Assembly: GCF_010183535.1 (NCBI RefSeq)
Contig: NC_071332.1
Coordinates: forward strand, 21,080,001-21,144,000
DNA: 64,000 nucleotides
Origin: Caenorhabditis remanei
Lineage: Eukaryota > Nematoda > Chromadorea > Rhabditida > Rhabditidae
Direction of reading: 5' to 3'
The notes beneath the pieces are model-generated. The model was not told the origin of the DNA. It made no database searches and saw nothing but the letters and a program-made list of their open reading frames with translations. The position numbers and the translations under genes were made by a program. Each line of letters opens with the position of its first letter. Within the stretch, counting starts at the first letter, position 1. Positions 1 to 25,250 of the stretch are shown in pieces.

Positions 1-10
1 TAAATATTAC

Positions 11-94
11 GGCTCCGCGACAATTCGCAACTGCGACATTTCGCAAATACGACGTTTCGCAACCATAGAACTAGTTGCGAATTGTCGCGGAGCC
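11..94. repeat. 84-bp foldback element with 22-bp terminal inverted repeats
   Basis: The 22 bases at 11-32 (starting GGCTCCGCGACAATTCGC) recur as an exact reverse complement at 73-94. Between them lie three spaced copies of a TTTCGCAA-like word. The size and perfect termini fit a very small MITE or hairpin. No coding capacity. Confidence 0.75.
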
Positions 95-267
95 AATTTT
101 ACTATGACCCACGCATATTTCGCATTTTTAGAATATTGGAACTGGCGCACCTTTGACGTGTTTTTTTGCTGAAAAACAGGTTATGGAGACAGATTCCGAA
201 TCATCATAACGCTCCGATTTCCAATTATAACAATAGGCTTTTTACAGTTTTTCAGAAAATGAACAAT

Positions 268-960
268 TGACCATTTTTTGATAGCTCCGCCCACTTTTGA
301 GATATGCGCCTTTAAGAGGGCTAGCCTCTCCCCTTCCTTGTGTTTAAAGGCGCATGTCTCAAAAATGGGCGGAGCTATAAAAAAGTGGTAAACTACAAAA
401 TTGTAGTCCAAAACTTGATTAGTACATGTGCCAAGTCTTGGAATAGTGGGGTGACAGGAAAAGTCGTGACGGAATCTCAAAATTTGGTTTTTTTTTTTTT
501 TGAAAAAAAAGATGTGTTTCCTTTTTTGTCAAGTCTGAAATTTTCAGAATTCTCACTAAAACTATTTCAATTTTATATACATTAGAACCGCCTAGACTTC
601 CTCTTTCTAAAAATCTATGTTTCACATCTCTAGCTAAAGAGAGCGTAGAGAAACGAGTGCTTTTCTGCGTCTCCTTTTTCTCTAGCCAAGGCTCTCCCCC
701 ACTACAATTCACCGGCGTTCAAAGCGTTATATCTCAAAAGTGGGCGGAGTTATTAAAAAGTGGTCAACTACAAAAATGTAGCCCGAAACTTGATTAGTAT
801 ATGTGCTAAGTCTTGGAATAGTCGGGTGACAGGAAAAGTCGTGACGGGATCTCCAAGACCTCTTCCTCCTCACCCCCCACTGACAACTTGCCTTTCTTTA
901 AAGGCGCATATCTCAAAAGTCGGCGGAGCTATCAAAAATCAAAAATGTCTAAGTTCATAA
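268..960. repeat. Palindromic repeat family A, first cluster (two copies)
   Basis: Family A consists of the terminal block GCTACATTTTTGTAGTTGAC, then AGCTCCGCCCACTTTTGAGA, a variable middle, and the reverse complement of both blocks. One copy folds at 268-420 with GCGCCTTTAA words near its centre. A second is split over about 722-805 and 890-950. No ORF with transposase features is present, which fits a non-autonomous foldback element. Confidence 0.7.
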
Positions 961-992
961 TAAATTGATAATTTGTACTTTTCCTCCATTTT

Positions 993-1965
993 CTTATCAG
1001 CACCCCCCTTTTCCCCAACTATATCAAGTATATGGCTTCCTTCTCAAAGGTCTCCGAAGTATTTCATAACTAAGGATGAGAATTTTGATATCTGCATTAT
1101 ATAATGATAATGGTCACATATAAATCATAAAACTTTTTCGTCTTTTTCTCTTTTTTCGAATTTTTGTGCTGATCCGTGTCGAGGGTATTTAACGGGTGAT
1201 GATGATAACGGGGTGTCTGAAAATCTCTCTTTTTTTGTCATCATTTTGTTACAACCTGCTTTTTTTTCATTTCTCCCTATCTCTTTTCCTCCATGCCGAG
1301 TGCACATGTTGTGTGTATGTCATTCTGGAACAGAGAATTGAAAAAAGATTTTGTTTCAAAAAATGTTGTTTCAGTACTTGACTATAATCTTTTGTGCCTC
1401 CATTATAGTAGAGTTCAGTGTCAATTTTTTTTGTTCCGTTGAACTTGAGTATTCTGGAGGAGTGTGAAGTGCGCTCTAATGACAAACTTGCATGTTTTTG
1501 TTGGAATTTTCGTTTTGGCGCCGAAAAAACAAAATGGTTAAGCAAATGCGCTCCACCGAACTAGCGCGAAACCTCGAAAAAGCCGCCAAATTTTTCTTCG
1601 AATATCAAAATTTTTTGTTTTTACCCGTTTTGCACAAAACCATCGTTCTTTTTCACCAAAAATTCAATTTCCGACGCCATTTTTATGAAATTTGTCGTCA
1701 ATTCTTATGTTTCTCGTTTTTGTCCGCAAACACCGTCACGTCAAAATGCACACTTTTGGGAAATCGTGCTGAAAATCGGATTTTTTGCAAGAAACTTGAT
1801 TTTTAGTGGTTTTTCGTCGATTTTTCGGTGTTTTTGAGTGAAAATTTCAGTTTTTTCGTGATTTTTCGAGTCGAGAATAGTGAAAATGCCCGATTTTTAC
1901 CAATTTTCACAGGTTTTTCGAATTTTTTTCAGAAATTTTTTTTCTCCAGCTGATAATTCTTATCA
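993..1965. promoter_or_regulatory. GATA-type sites upstream of mrp-7
   Basis: An extended intestinal-type GATA site (CTGATAAG on the minus strand) lies at 993-1000. A closely spaced opposed pair lies at 1950-1956 and 1960-1965, about 370 bases upstream of the ATG. In Caenorhabditis the intestinal factors ELT-2/ELT-7 bind this consensus, and MRP transporters are often intestinal, so gut expression is a reasonable inference. Such short sites also arise by chance in AT-rich DNA. Confidence 0.35.
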
Positions 1966-2329
1966 CCAACTCCACCTGAATAACACCAAAATTATGATTT
2001 CATGAACTCAGTGTGTGTGCGGAAATGATGACAAAACCTGTCATCTCCCCGCCTAGTACGGAGAAAATTTGCATAATTTTTTTTTGCGAGTCAAAATTTT
2101 TTATTATTTTAATTCTCATCATTTTGTCACCCCCTATCATATAAAAACTATTTCCTTTCGTGAATTTTTTTTCAATTAAGTGCGCTCCATCGCACTTTTA
2201 TCTGAGTGTGCACTGGAGCGCGCTTAACTCATTTTTCTCCGATAATTTAATAATTTTTAGACAAAAAAATTAATTTTTTCCTTTTTTCCAGCATCAAACA
2301 TTCGAGCGACAACTTGACAAACCAGTTAG

Positions 2330-15531
<13,202 letters not shown>

Positions 15532-15726
15532 ATCTGTTGAAAATCTGACATATTTTTTGAAGCTTTAATTTTTTAATTTTAATTATTTTTTGACTTTTCC
15601 CCTTGTTTCACTTCCCACACAAAATGAAACCGGTGCTACCCCCCCATCCCTTCCCTAATTATGATCCATAAATTGTGTGGTAATTAACGAATTAACGGAT
15701 AAACGTTTATCATTTAAGACAAAATG
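15532..15726. other. Convergent 3' region between mrp-7 and the small membrane gene
   Basis: This 195-bp AT-rich spacer must hold both 3'UTRs. No perfect AATAAA was found for either gene. TTTAATTTTTTAATTTTAAT follows the mrp-7 stop. Confidence 0.5.
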
Positions 15727-17372
15727 TTATCCCTTCATATCAAAAGCGTCGTGATCGAACGCGCCGCGGAAGATCGACGACGCGGTTTCCGACGAGGGAA
15801 GCGGTTGGAAACGAGCACGATAGCATTTGATGATGGCGAGACGGTTGAAGAAGACGATTGAGGCGACGTTGAGGATGAGCAAGAAGAGAGAGATGGCCAG
15901 GAGGTACTGGAATGGATAGAGTGATGAAAGGGCTACATTTTTGTAGTTTGTAGTTTTCCGGTAGCTCCGCCCACTTTTGAGATATACGCCTTTAAAGATG
16001 GGCGAGTTGTCAGTGGGGGGGGGGAGGAGGAAGAGGTCTTGGAGATCCCGTCACGACTTTTCTTGTAGCCCCACTATTCCAAGACTTGGCACATGTACTA
16101 ATCAGGTTTTGGGCTACATTTTTGTAGTTGACAACTTTTTTGTAGCTCCGCCCACTTTTGAGATATAACGCTACGAACGCCGTAGTGGGGGAGTGCCTTG
16201 GCTAGAAAGGAGGAGGCGCTCTCGTTTCTCTGCGCTCTCTTTAGTTAGAAACTTGATTCTCATTTTTTTGAAAAGAAGAAGTCTAGTCGGTTCTGAGGAA
16301 TATAAAATTGATATGGTTTCAGTGAGAATTCTGAAAATTTCAGACTTGGCAAAAAAAGGAAAAAAATTTTTTTTGAAAAATGTCAAATTTTGAGATTCCG
16401 TCACGACTATTCCTGTCACCTTACTATTCCAAGACTTGGCGCATGTACTAATCAGGATTTGGGCTACATTTTTGTTGTTGACAACTTTTTGGTAGCTCCG
16501 CCCACTTTTGAGATATGAACCTTTAAAGATGTTAATTATGAGAGCGGGAGCGCAGAGATGGTAGATCGTCAAATTTCACCCGAAAATGTTCAAAAATGGG
16601 GACAAATTAACTAAGTTGAGCTTGAAACTGACAAATGTGAGACGCTGAGAAGTCAGAGACTCTAGCTTCTCTGCGCTCTTCCCCCTCGCGCTCTCTCTCT
16701 CCCCTCACTCTGGCCGTCCATCTTTAAAGAAGCGTATCTCAAAAGTGGGCGGAGCTATCAAAAAGTGGTCAACTACAAAAATGTAGCACGTGTCTTGTTT
16801 AGTATACATAACAAAAACCAATATAGTGGAGTAAAACCGAATACTGAGACGGGCTCTCAAATTAAGCTCATTTTTCGAGATGATAGCTTTTCAGTTATGG
16901 CCAGCAGTATTTCATAGCTTATATCTCCTCAGGAAATAGACTTATCAAAAAACGGCTAACTAATAAAATATAGCCCAAGACATTTCCTACACAACCTTAT
17001 ATAAAACCTTAAAGCTGGGTTGTTTCCCTGCTTCATGACGGGCTCTCAAAGTTAGCCGATTTCTGACCAGTCAAACTAGGGAAAGTCATAGAGTCAGTTT
17101 GGAGTTATGGGGCGTGACCTATATCATTAGAAAGCTGAGAAAGCGCTTATTCCAAATATGTATTCAATTTTTGCTTTCAACGCCTGGTATTCAAGAAAAA
17201 CGAGGTCAAAGTTTGGTATGTCTGATTCATCTGACAAACTGCTACTACTCACCACGCAGTTGTCCTCTGCGGTTTTCAAATTCTCCACACATGTTTTGGC
17301 GGCCAACACGTGCGGAGTCTCCTCGCCAGCTCCACCGACGTCAGTGTTCATCCAGACCTCACGGAAATCCAT
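15727..17372 (-). CDS. Small single-pass membrane protein, function unknown
   Basis: Two minus-strand exons, 17372-17253 (ATG, 40 codons) and 15906-15727 (59 codons plus TAA), join in phase 0 to 99 residues. I do not recognise a family. The first exon reads MDFREVWMNTDVGGAGEETP and onward, with two cysteines (KTCVENLK, DNCV). The second opens with a strong hydrophobic segment, YLLAISLFLLILNVASIVFF (residues 41-60), followed by a basic NRLAIIKCYRARF stretch and a polar tail ending FDMKG. A short acidic N-terminus, one membrane span and a basic cytosolic flank suggest a type III or signal-anchor topology. The donor is GTGAGT and the acceptor CCATTCCAG. ATTTTCAG directly abuts the ATG, fitting trans-splicing, although an upstream exon is possible. 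The 1.35-kb intron is packed with family A repeats. The gene converges on mrp-7. Confidence 0.6.
15920..16810. repeat. Cluster of family A palindromic copies inside the small membrane gene
   Basis: The CTACATTTTTGTAGTTGACA and AGCTCCGCCCACTTTTGAGA blocks recur around 15930, 16110, 16450 and 16500, and inverted near 16740. Shared filler (a CGTCACGACTTTTC word, AGACTTGGCACATGTACTAA) also occurs at 400-470, 780-850 and 30230-30290. A run of ten G lies at 16015-16024. Confidence 0.7.
17070..17215. repeat. Half copy of the CTAGGGAAGGCC foldback family
   Basis: This stretch resembles one arm of the element at 23762-24050, sharing GGAGTTATGGG, a GTGACCTATA-like word, GAAAGCTGAGAAA and AACGCCTGGTATTCAAG-like words. 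It ends close to the donor of exon 1 of the small membrane gene. Confidence 0.55.
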
Positions 17373-17669
17373 CTGAAAATCCGAAAATAGGGTAAAATAA
17401 GAGAAATGAAGGATCAAAGTATCAAAGTACACAACATTCGGGGGAAAAAAGTATTCAGAATAGCAAAAAAAAAGTAAATGAACTTAATCGTGTGAGAAGA
17501 GAGGAGTGAAAAGGAGCTAAATGAGCTCTCTCGTCTTCTTTTTAAGCAGGAGACGAGATAGTGAGAGAGACGCAGAGAAAAGAGGATACACAAATATTAT
17601 ATTCATAGGTTCAGAACACGAGATGATCATGGGAAATAAAGAGTTTTGATGAACTTTTCAGAGTTCAGG

Positions 17670-17925
17670 CTGGGCTGGCGCGCCTTTGCCGCGTTCTCCT
17701 TTTGGTAGAACACTAAAGAAAATATGGGGGACACGAATAAAGCACAATTGAAAGAACTAGTAGGCTGGCGCGCCTCAGGCGCGCAATCCAAAAAGAGGAG
17801 CAAGGATTCTTTGAGGGCAGAATCAGAATTCACTAGGAATTGCCCATTTAAATACCAAAAAGACATAATGACCAAAAAATGGAAAAAAAACCAGAGGCTG
17901 GCGCGCCTCAGACGCGTTTCAGCCA
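17670..17925. repeat. Family B (GGCGCGCC) tips, three copies
   Basis: CTGGCGCGCC at about 17676, 17764 and 17897 is followed by a TTTGCCGCG, CAGGCGCG or CAGACGCG variant. All three are in the same orientation, unlike the alternating arrays in mrp-7. Confidence 0.6.
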
Positions 17926-17984
17926 GGCTCCGAGAAAAGGAGGACGGACGGTTTGCTGAAATCTCTTTTTTTTCAATTTTTCAT

Positions 17985-18142
17985 GGAAAATGTGAACATT
18001 TTCGATGATTTTCAAAATTTCTTCTATTTCTGACTCATAGTCCAAAATTTGACTTTTCGCAAAAAAAAAGTTCGAAAAATTCGAAAAATTTTGAATTTTG
18101 GCGCCAATTATCCGGGCTTTCGGGCCGGGTCTTGACATGTAT
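17985..18142. repeat. Copy of the CATAGTTGTC / GGCCCGG element (inverted, partial)
   Basis: Read on the minus strand this matches the 46461-46690 element: GGCCCGG tip, ATTGGCGCCAAAA-type word, AAAAAGTCAAATTTTCGACTA-like core and GAAAATGTTCACATTTTC-like segment. Only one GC-rich terminus is evident here. Confidence 0.6.
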
Positions 18143-18551
18143 GGAACTTACTGAAATTCATAACAGATCTATAACAGATTTTGCGGCTGGCGCACCTTTG
18201 ACGCGCAAGGAAACTTACTGAAACCACCTGAAACTTGACTCAAAAATCAAACAACATTTATAAAAACACAATTTGCATAATCCGGTTTTTTTTCAGGTTT
18301 TCGAGAAAAATTTCTGATTTTCGACTCTAAATTTCCAAGTTCAAACTCTAACCACCACTGCTCCATGACTGAATGCTTCAAACGGCCCAAGATTTTGGCA
18401 CCTGACACTTTCGGGTCCGTAGATTCCGGATATGAAATTAAATTTCGCTAATTCCCTCTGTAAACCGAGTTATAAGTCGTCAAACTTTTGGTTTAAATAA
18501 GGATTTTGCAGAACTTCATTTCAGATTCCGAATCTACTGACTCCAAAGTAT

Positions 18552-18891
18552 CATACTTGCAAACCGGGCCGGCTCGTAACTCGCTTCAAACGCAATATTA
18601 TAAGCTGAAAAGTATACCAAAATGTAGATCTCAGCGAGTTCTATGTCACTGATATATTACGAGCCGGATGGCTATTCGTAAATTCCTCACGGGCCGTAAT
18701 AAAGTGCCAAAAAACGCGAAAATGGCCAAAAAAAACCATTCTAGCCCGGCCCGCGGCACATTTACGAATAGCAATCCGGCTCGTATTACATCAGTGACAT
18801 AGAACTCGTCGAGATCTACATTTTGGTATATTTTTCATCTCATAATATTGCGTTTGAAACGAGTTACGAGCCGGCCCGGTTTGCAAGTATG
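18552..18891. repeat. 340-bp foldback element with GGGCCGGCTCG arms
   Basis: Arms of roughly 140 bases start CATACTTGCAAACCGGGCCG and end with the inverse. Each carries an ACGCAATATTATAAG-like word, a CCAAAATGTAGATCTC word and a GAGCCGGATGGCTATTCGTA-like word. The centre holds GCCGTAATAAAGTGCC. A relative lies at about 53735-53935 in a dyf-19 intron. Confidence 0.75.
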
Positions 18892-19554
18892 CAAAGTGTC
18901 ATGTGCCAAAATTCTTAGACCAAGAAATATGACTCTTATTGTAAATAATCAAAGGTCGGTGTGGTGAGAAATTATTAAATGAACTCGTGAATTCCTCCAC
19001 TTGTAACTTATTTCAGGAAAAATTGTCAAGTAGCATACGTCGTTTTATTCTTTGACCCCCTCCCATACGTAGACGTCACAAGTTTTCAAATAGGGAAGTG
19101 AGAGAAGTACTTTAGTGTTTTTGATGCAGTTCATGAAAACATAGAGCGGAGTACTCAGGAAGTTTTATTTATCAAAATTATAAAGTTCGGTCAGTTATTG
19201 CATGGTACAGTACCGTGCAGTCAGATATACAAATCTGGCCTTTTTCAGTTGAAAATTACCAACTTTGAGAGTGTGTCATGGTAATACTGATTGACCCATC
19301 AAGTAGATTTTTAATGGATCATACAGATCAAAGATAGTGCTCCATTTTTGCAGTTGACAACTTTTTTGTGCGGACCCTCTCTGGTGAGTTATGGTCATTT
19401 CAAAGGGACATCTCAAAAATCACTCTATTTTCCACTGAAATGGAACGATTTGATGGTGAAATCTTCTAAGATACAAAATAATTGGAAAATCCGGGAGAAT
19501 ACTAAAGAAGACATGGGGAGCACGAATATCACACATATTTGGAAAGACAGCTAA

Positions 19555-19815
19555 TCTGGCGCGCCTCAGACGCGCTATCCAAAAAGGAAGCTCATGTCTC
19601 TGCTATCCTTCCGTTCATCGCATCTTCAATCTAAAGCGCGTCAGAGGCGCGCCAGGCAACAAAATTTGAAAAAAGTGTTATTCTTTTGTAGGACTTGTCT
19701 TTTTCAGAATCTCATTTTGTTTTCAGACTTTTTAAGTTTAAAATTCCCTAGAAAACAGAGGTTCCATCCACACCAATTCGCAGGATTATGCTGAAAAGCG
19801 TCAAAGGTGCGCCAG
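19555..19815. repeat. Family B inverted pair and extra tip
   Basis: A CTGGCGCGCCTCAGACGCG tip at 19557 and an inverted GCGTCAGAGGCGCGCCAG at 19638 bracket about 65 bases. A third, degenerate inverted tip lies at about 19798. Confidence 0.6.
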
Positions 19816-20654
19816 ACCTTCAAACTTTAAAGTCATGTTGGCCAGTTTTACTAAAAATTGACAGACCAAACGCGCACCAGCTAGAAAAAAACAAGAAAAG
19901 ATACAAAATGATTTGGCTCTCACCGCCTATATAGTGAGCTCCAACTAATCCCCACGAGAGACTCCGCCCCTCATCTGAAAAACTGAAAAACTTTAGTCTA
20001 GGCTAATCCCTTTATGGCGAAAAAAACATCTGTTAAGAGATTATATCACATGTTTTAGCTTCCCTCATGAGGGGATTAGTCCCCTTTTTCAAAAAATTTG
20101 GTGGCTATGCTATGCTCCTGTCGGAAATAAAATTCATATTCATGATGATGTTGTCATCAATTTTGATATCAATAAATAAATAAAATTTTATAGTTTTCTT
20201 CCGTTTCTAAACTTTTGCAGTCCCCTTAAGCCCTTCCGGCCCCCAAGCTTCCTGTCGTTCCCCAATTTTCATTCATTGTCACACAGAGATACACAAATAG
20301 ATGTCCTTGAATTGACAGGCATCCAGATAGCAAAAAAAAAACGAAAACCTGGCGCGTTTTTATGATTCCTGCCTGTTGGCAGCTGTTTTTTGTCTCCTTT
20401 TCTCCTTTTCGAAAAGAATGAAAAGAGGCAGACAGGGTGGCCACGCGCCTCCCCCCTCGACACACTTTTTATCAACGGACATCGTTCGGAAAATAATGGG
20501 GAAGAGGCAGGCATGCGGTAAAGGTCATTTATGTATAAGAACATGTTGATGGTGATGAAACTTGAGAGTGAGATTTGGAATTCCAACAAAAAAAATTGAA
20601 AGGAAAAGTGAAAAGCATGGGAACCCTGGTTTGGCATGCGTACTGAACAAGACA

Positions 20655-20790
20655 CGAATTCTATAGGGTACTGTAGGTGGGGGTAGGTAAGGTTGGCTGT
20701 CATCAAATTTTACAAGTATATAGAACAAGAATAGTTCTACATTTTTGTAGTTGACAACTTTTTGATAGGAGCCGTCACTGAAAAGTTAAG
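20655..20790. repeat. Composite repeat with a second copy at 25540-25645
   Basis: A GTAGGTAAGGTTGGCTGTCA word, then TCAAATTTTACAAGTATATA, then a family A terminus (CTACATTTTTGTAGTTGACA) occurs here and again at 25540-25645 with very few differences. The duplication of unique-looking sequence plus a family A end suggests the element mobilised or co-duplicated its flank. Confidence 0.65.
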
Positions 20791-23761
20791 AAGGGTTAAA
20801 AGTGGTCAGTGTACAAAGCTACACTAACTCTTCAGGCAGGTGACCTAACAAAAAGTAGTCAACTAATAAAATGTAGCCCTTGAATTGTTTTATAGGATAA
20901 TTATAAAGTTATCTTTATAGGATATATATAATCCGTGACGCTGTGACTAATTTTCCAACAAAACAAATTTTGACATTTCGACCAACTTCTAGAGTTTAGT
21001 GCTCCACTGGAAAAATGTTTATTTTATTTAGTTATTACTCAATTTTAATGATTTTTATACCAGCTTGTAGAACAACTCTAGAGCTATATTATTGTAGTTG
21101 AAAACTTTTTGATAGAGCCTTTCCTTGAAGAGATATGTCATGGCGAAGGAAAAATAAAAAATTGCAAACTAAATATAAAATCTTATATTATATTAACAGA
21201 ATCACAATTTTTTCCCACCTGCCCTTTTTTTTCTGAAAAGAGTCCCGTGCTGTTGTTTTTTCGTCGTTTGATTTCACCTGCTTGAATTAAGGATTCTGAA
21301 AATAAAATAGTGAATTCATAATTCTTATAATCACAAGGTGCCATGATGTCTGGTAAAAGTTGGTAGTGTCAAACTTGTAGAGCAAGTCAAGAGCTACATT
21401 TTTGTAGTTGGCCATTTTTTATAGGACACTCCCATGACAAGAAGATAGCCTCCAGAATGTTAGGTCAGTTCAGCTTACATGCGCGGCACTGTTGGAGAAG
21501 GCTTATTTGAGTTGGCAATATCTCCCCGGGAAGATGTCCTATCAAAAAGTTGTCAACTGCAAAAGTGTTGCCCTAGACTTTTTTAGTATACATACAAAGT
21601 CTGGAATAATTAAGAACCTACCAGGTGCCCAGATCTCAAAGTTCACTGTTTTCAAAACTCATGACTCAAAAAAAAGAGAAAAATTGAATCCACAAGAAAC
21701 AAATCCGTAATAATCTCCAATTACATATACATATATTGAAAATGTCTCTCAACATTTATGTCAGTTAAATATTGTTAATCCATTCATTCTTTTCTTTGGC
21801 TAATCCCATTTGAACTATTGACCATGAAAAGGAGAAGAATATAATGCTTACGTATAACAATGGCTGAAAAAAAAATACTGGAAAATTCTCGAAATTTCTA
21901 TTTTAGATGACGTGAAGCTACCTGAGTTTTCAGATTTTTCAGGTTTTCTCAGGTTTTCTCAGGAGTCGTGGGAAAAGTGAAAAATTCTGAAAAATAAATG
22001 CAAAATTTCCATGGACGGAACTCAAAACTTGATAAATTGAGTTGGTGCATATTTAAAAAGGGGTAAAGGGGTACCAAAATTTGGTACGTAAATTAAATAA
22101 GACTTGGGCTACATTTTTGTAGTTGACAACTTTTTTGTAGGACACCTTCCTGAAAAGTTATATACAGTAGAAGTTGGTCAGTGTACATTGTTACAGTGAG
22201 CAACGCTGGTCAGTGTATGTTTACACTGACAAACTTCAACCTTTCATATCTCCACATAGACGGTTCATAAAATAACCAAAAATGGTATGTATATTGAAAA
22301 AGAACCGGACTACATTTTTGTAGTTGACAACTTTTTTGTAGGACACCTCCCTGTAGAGTTACATACAGTAGAAGTTGGACAGTGTAAGTTTACACTGACA
22401 AACTTCAACCTTGCATACCTCCCCTCCATATGGGCGGCTCATACAGGAAAATTGTCAACTACAATGTTGTAGCCCAGGATATGTTTAATAAGAGTGCCAA
22501 AACTCAAAACAGCGCGATGCCGTGGCTGACCAAAAAACTTTACCATAGGAAAAGTTAGGCGGCTCATAACTCGGATCACAGAAGGATTTAGCAGAATTTT
22601 ATTTCAGATTCGGAAATCTACGGACTCGGAAATGTCAGGTGACAAATTTTTGGGTCGAGGGCTTCCCTTGCAGATTTTCGTACTATCTTGTCAAAGTCCT
22701 AGTAGTTCAACACGCCATATCTCAACAGGGTGATCTCCTACCAAAAAGTTGACAACTATGAAAATGTAGCCCTGGCCTAGTTTAGTACATCTGACAATTA
22801 TTGGAACAGACTATCTCGATCTTCAAAATTTGTGGTCCCCCTGATGGGCTCTCTTGATTTTTGGTCACTATAACTTTTGGTCAGTGCGGCGGTCCCCCTT
22901 TTATATGTTATTCTTTCCCCCTCCCAATCATTCTCGAAGACATCCCGGCGCCTCCTGTCGACAATAAGCGGAGACACTAATTTTATGGGTACGGTAATAA
23001 CGGACATGTATTGGCCTTGTTTTTTCTGTGGGGGGGGGAGGTGGTTAAACCCCTGAAGAATTAAAAAGAAGAGGAACAAATGGGCGAACTCATTAGTCAG
23101 GAACAACACTAACCCCCTCAGATGGAGGGGGACGACGAAAGGATTTATCGGTTTTCGACGAGGTCGACCCCCTCTGCCCGCTTCAACTATAAAATATATA
23201 GTGGTGGTGGAACATTAATATCACAATTTAGGTCTACACTGGGTTACGGTAGCCCTCCCTCCCCCTCTAGATCCTAAAAAAAAGTTTATTCGACCCAAAA
23301 GAACGAAGGAACCCACCAAAAAAAATTTATTGCGCGCCCCAAAAAAGACATCAAGAAGCGATAAAATGTGTCGGTTTTTTTCTGGTGGCTGGGGACCCCA
23401 AGAGAGATTTCTCATCGAGTTAATGTACTTTGTAGTACTACATGTCGGGAGACACCAAAAAAAAGTTGGGTGGCCTCTCGTATCGAATTTGAGAAAGTGC
23501 TTTGAGGAACGAAAAGGCGAAAAGTTTTGTTGGAGAGAGTAGATTCGAACGAAAAAAAACTATAAAAAATGGATTATGTGTACTTTTTGGATTGGATAGT
23601 GACGATACATGTATATATTTTGAAAAATGTTTTTTTTTTTTTGAGGAATACAAAATAACATAGAGTGGTGAGCAGGAAGAGTGAGCTTAAAAGCCGGAAT
23701 TTCGATTACAGTTTTAAAAACATCAGGATTTCAGCTTTTCAGACATATACAATTTGTATTC

Positions 23762-24050
23762 ACTAGGGAAGGCCTCCAGGTGACCGTGGAGTTATGGGTC
23801 GTGATCTATACCGTTGGAAAGCTCAGAAAACGATGATTCCAAATATATATTCAACGTCCGCCTCACTACCATCTGCGCCACGCTGCCGATATTTTTAAAA
23901 CGTCTGTAAGGTGATGACTTGTCAGGGGTCCAAATGTTGATCTCGTTTTTCTCGAATACCAGGTCTCGAGGGCAAAAACTGAATATATATTTGGAATCAG
24001 CGTTTTCTCAACTTTCCAATGATATAAGTCACCTGGAGGCCTTCCCTAGT
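23762..24050. repeat. 289-bp foldback element, CTAGGGAAGGCCTCCAGGTG termini
   Basis: The left end CTAGGGAAGGCCTCCAGGTG reappears inverted at the right end (CACCTGGAGGCCTTCCCTAG-like). Both arms contain a GATTCCAAATATATATTCA-type segment. It is non-coding. A half copy is at 17070-17215. Confidence 0.75.
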
Positions 24051-25096
24051 TAGGAAAGTCTCAGGGCAATCCGAAGTCGAGATCCAAAGTGAAGCAAAAA
24101 AATGAACTGACTTTATAGTGATGTAACTCAGTGGAAATTCGATATACCGGAATTACAATCACAGATTTGGGTAGCTGACGATTTTAGCTTTTGGTCAATA
24201 TATAATGTGATATAGATTCATGAAAAAAATTAAAATTGTTTTTTCAAAATTTCAAAAAACTTGTAGAGACACCTTATTTCCACGAAGTGAAGCCCGCAGA
24301 CGGTGGTCTGTACCTAGAGATTAAAATTGAATTTAATTAAAAGTGTTGTCATATTCTTGTTCAGCATGTCTTCATTAGTATGTTAGCAAATTTTCAGAAA
24401 CAAAGGTCGAGCTTCATTTTTGTAGTTGACAACTTTCTTCTACGGACACCCCCTAGAGAGTTATGGTCATTTTAAGGGGACAGCTCAAAAATCACTCTAT
24501 TTTCCACTGAAATGGGAGGAAGAATTATCAATATGTAATATATGATTCATATCACTAAATTTGTCGACCCATTAAAAAGATACCCGCGCGATTTTGACTT
24601 GACCTACTTTGTCACTTCACACTTTTTTTGCCATCCCCCACCGCACCCCATCCATCAAAACTTGGATACAATGGTCAGTGTCACTGACCACATTCATCAC
24701 AACACAAAAATGTTTCCGTGGTTAGGGTTCTAGTGCCCACAACCCCAGAAGACATAGAGTGCAATCTGTGTCAGTGTGTTCCCTTTCAAATTTATGACCC
24801 CCAAAGAGACCCACATGCCCTCTTCTCTCTTTTTTTTTTTGAACACCCTGCTTTTCTTGGCCCCGCCCCCCTCAGCGAGAAGCCTAAACGTTTGGTTTTT
24901 TTTCGTCTCTCTCTCAGAATCCGAGTGTTGAATTAGATTCTCTCTCATCTCTCCCCTGTGTTAACCCTGTGGCCATTATCTTGTCTCTCGGCGCCTGGCG
25001 CTTTTGCCGCCTATCGGACCGCCCAGTTGTTGTGTCACACTACTCAGTTTCTTGTGTACTTTTGTGACTGGAAGGTAAACCTATGCCAAAATTTCA

Positions 25097-25250
25097 GATA
25101 AGCCTAACTGGTAAGCCTAAGCCTAAGTTTAGGTAAAAATTGAGTCTGATAAGCCTAAGCCTAAAAAAATCCTGTAAGTTAAGCCTAAGCCTAAAGTTCA
25201 CTCATGCCTAACTGTTTAGCCTAAGCCCAAAACGCTCTTAGGCTTCCTTA
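25097..25250. repeat. Interstitial telomere-like tract, (GCCTAA)n
   Basis: About ten GCCTAA or TTAGGC hexamers occur, several in direct tandem (AAGCCTAAGCCTAA at 25112, 25150 and 25180), with spacers of a few to twenty bases. TTAGGC is the telomeric repeat of Caenorhabditis. The degeneracy indicates an old internal tract. Confidence 0.8.

Larger units (their letters stand above)
95..2329. other. Spacer upstream of mrp-7; no gene seen
   Basis: No exon with family resemblance or sustained coding bias was found. The stretch holds palindromic family A copies at about 268-420 and 720-960, AT-rich sequence, and several GATA-type sites (CTTATCAG at 993-1000; CTGATAA at 1950-1956 facing TTATCA at 1960-1965). 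A polypyrimidine tract ending in AG at 2291 precedes the mrp-7 start by 38 bases and is the likely trans-splice or 5'UTR acceptor. The region probably contains the mrp-7 promoter. Confidence 0.6.

Noticed and set aside
20226..20728. Minus-strand ORFs of 67-145 aa
   Set aside because: Composition is mixed but no motif, splice-bounded structure or family resemblance was found.
22880..23640. Possible gene in the G/C-run region (ORFs of 60-100 aa)
   Set aside because: ORFs lack splice signals and resemblance; homopolymer runs dominate the translations.
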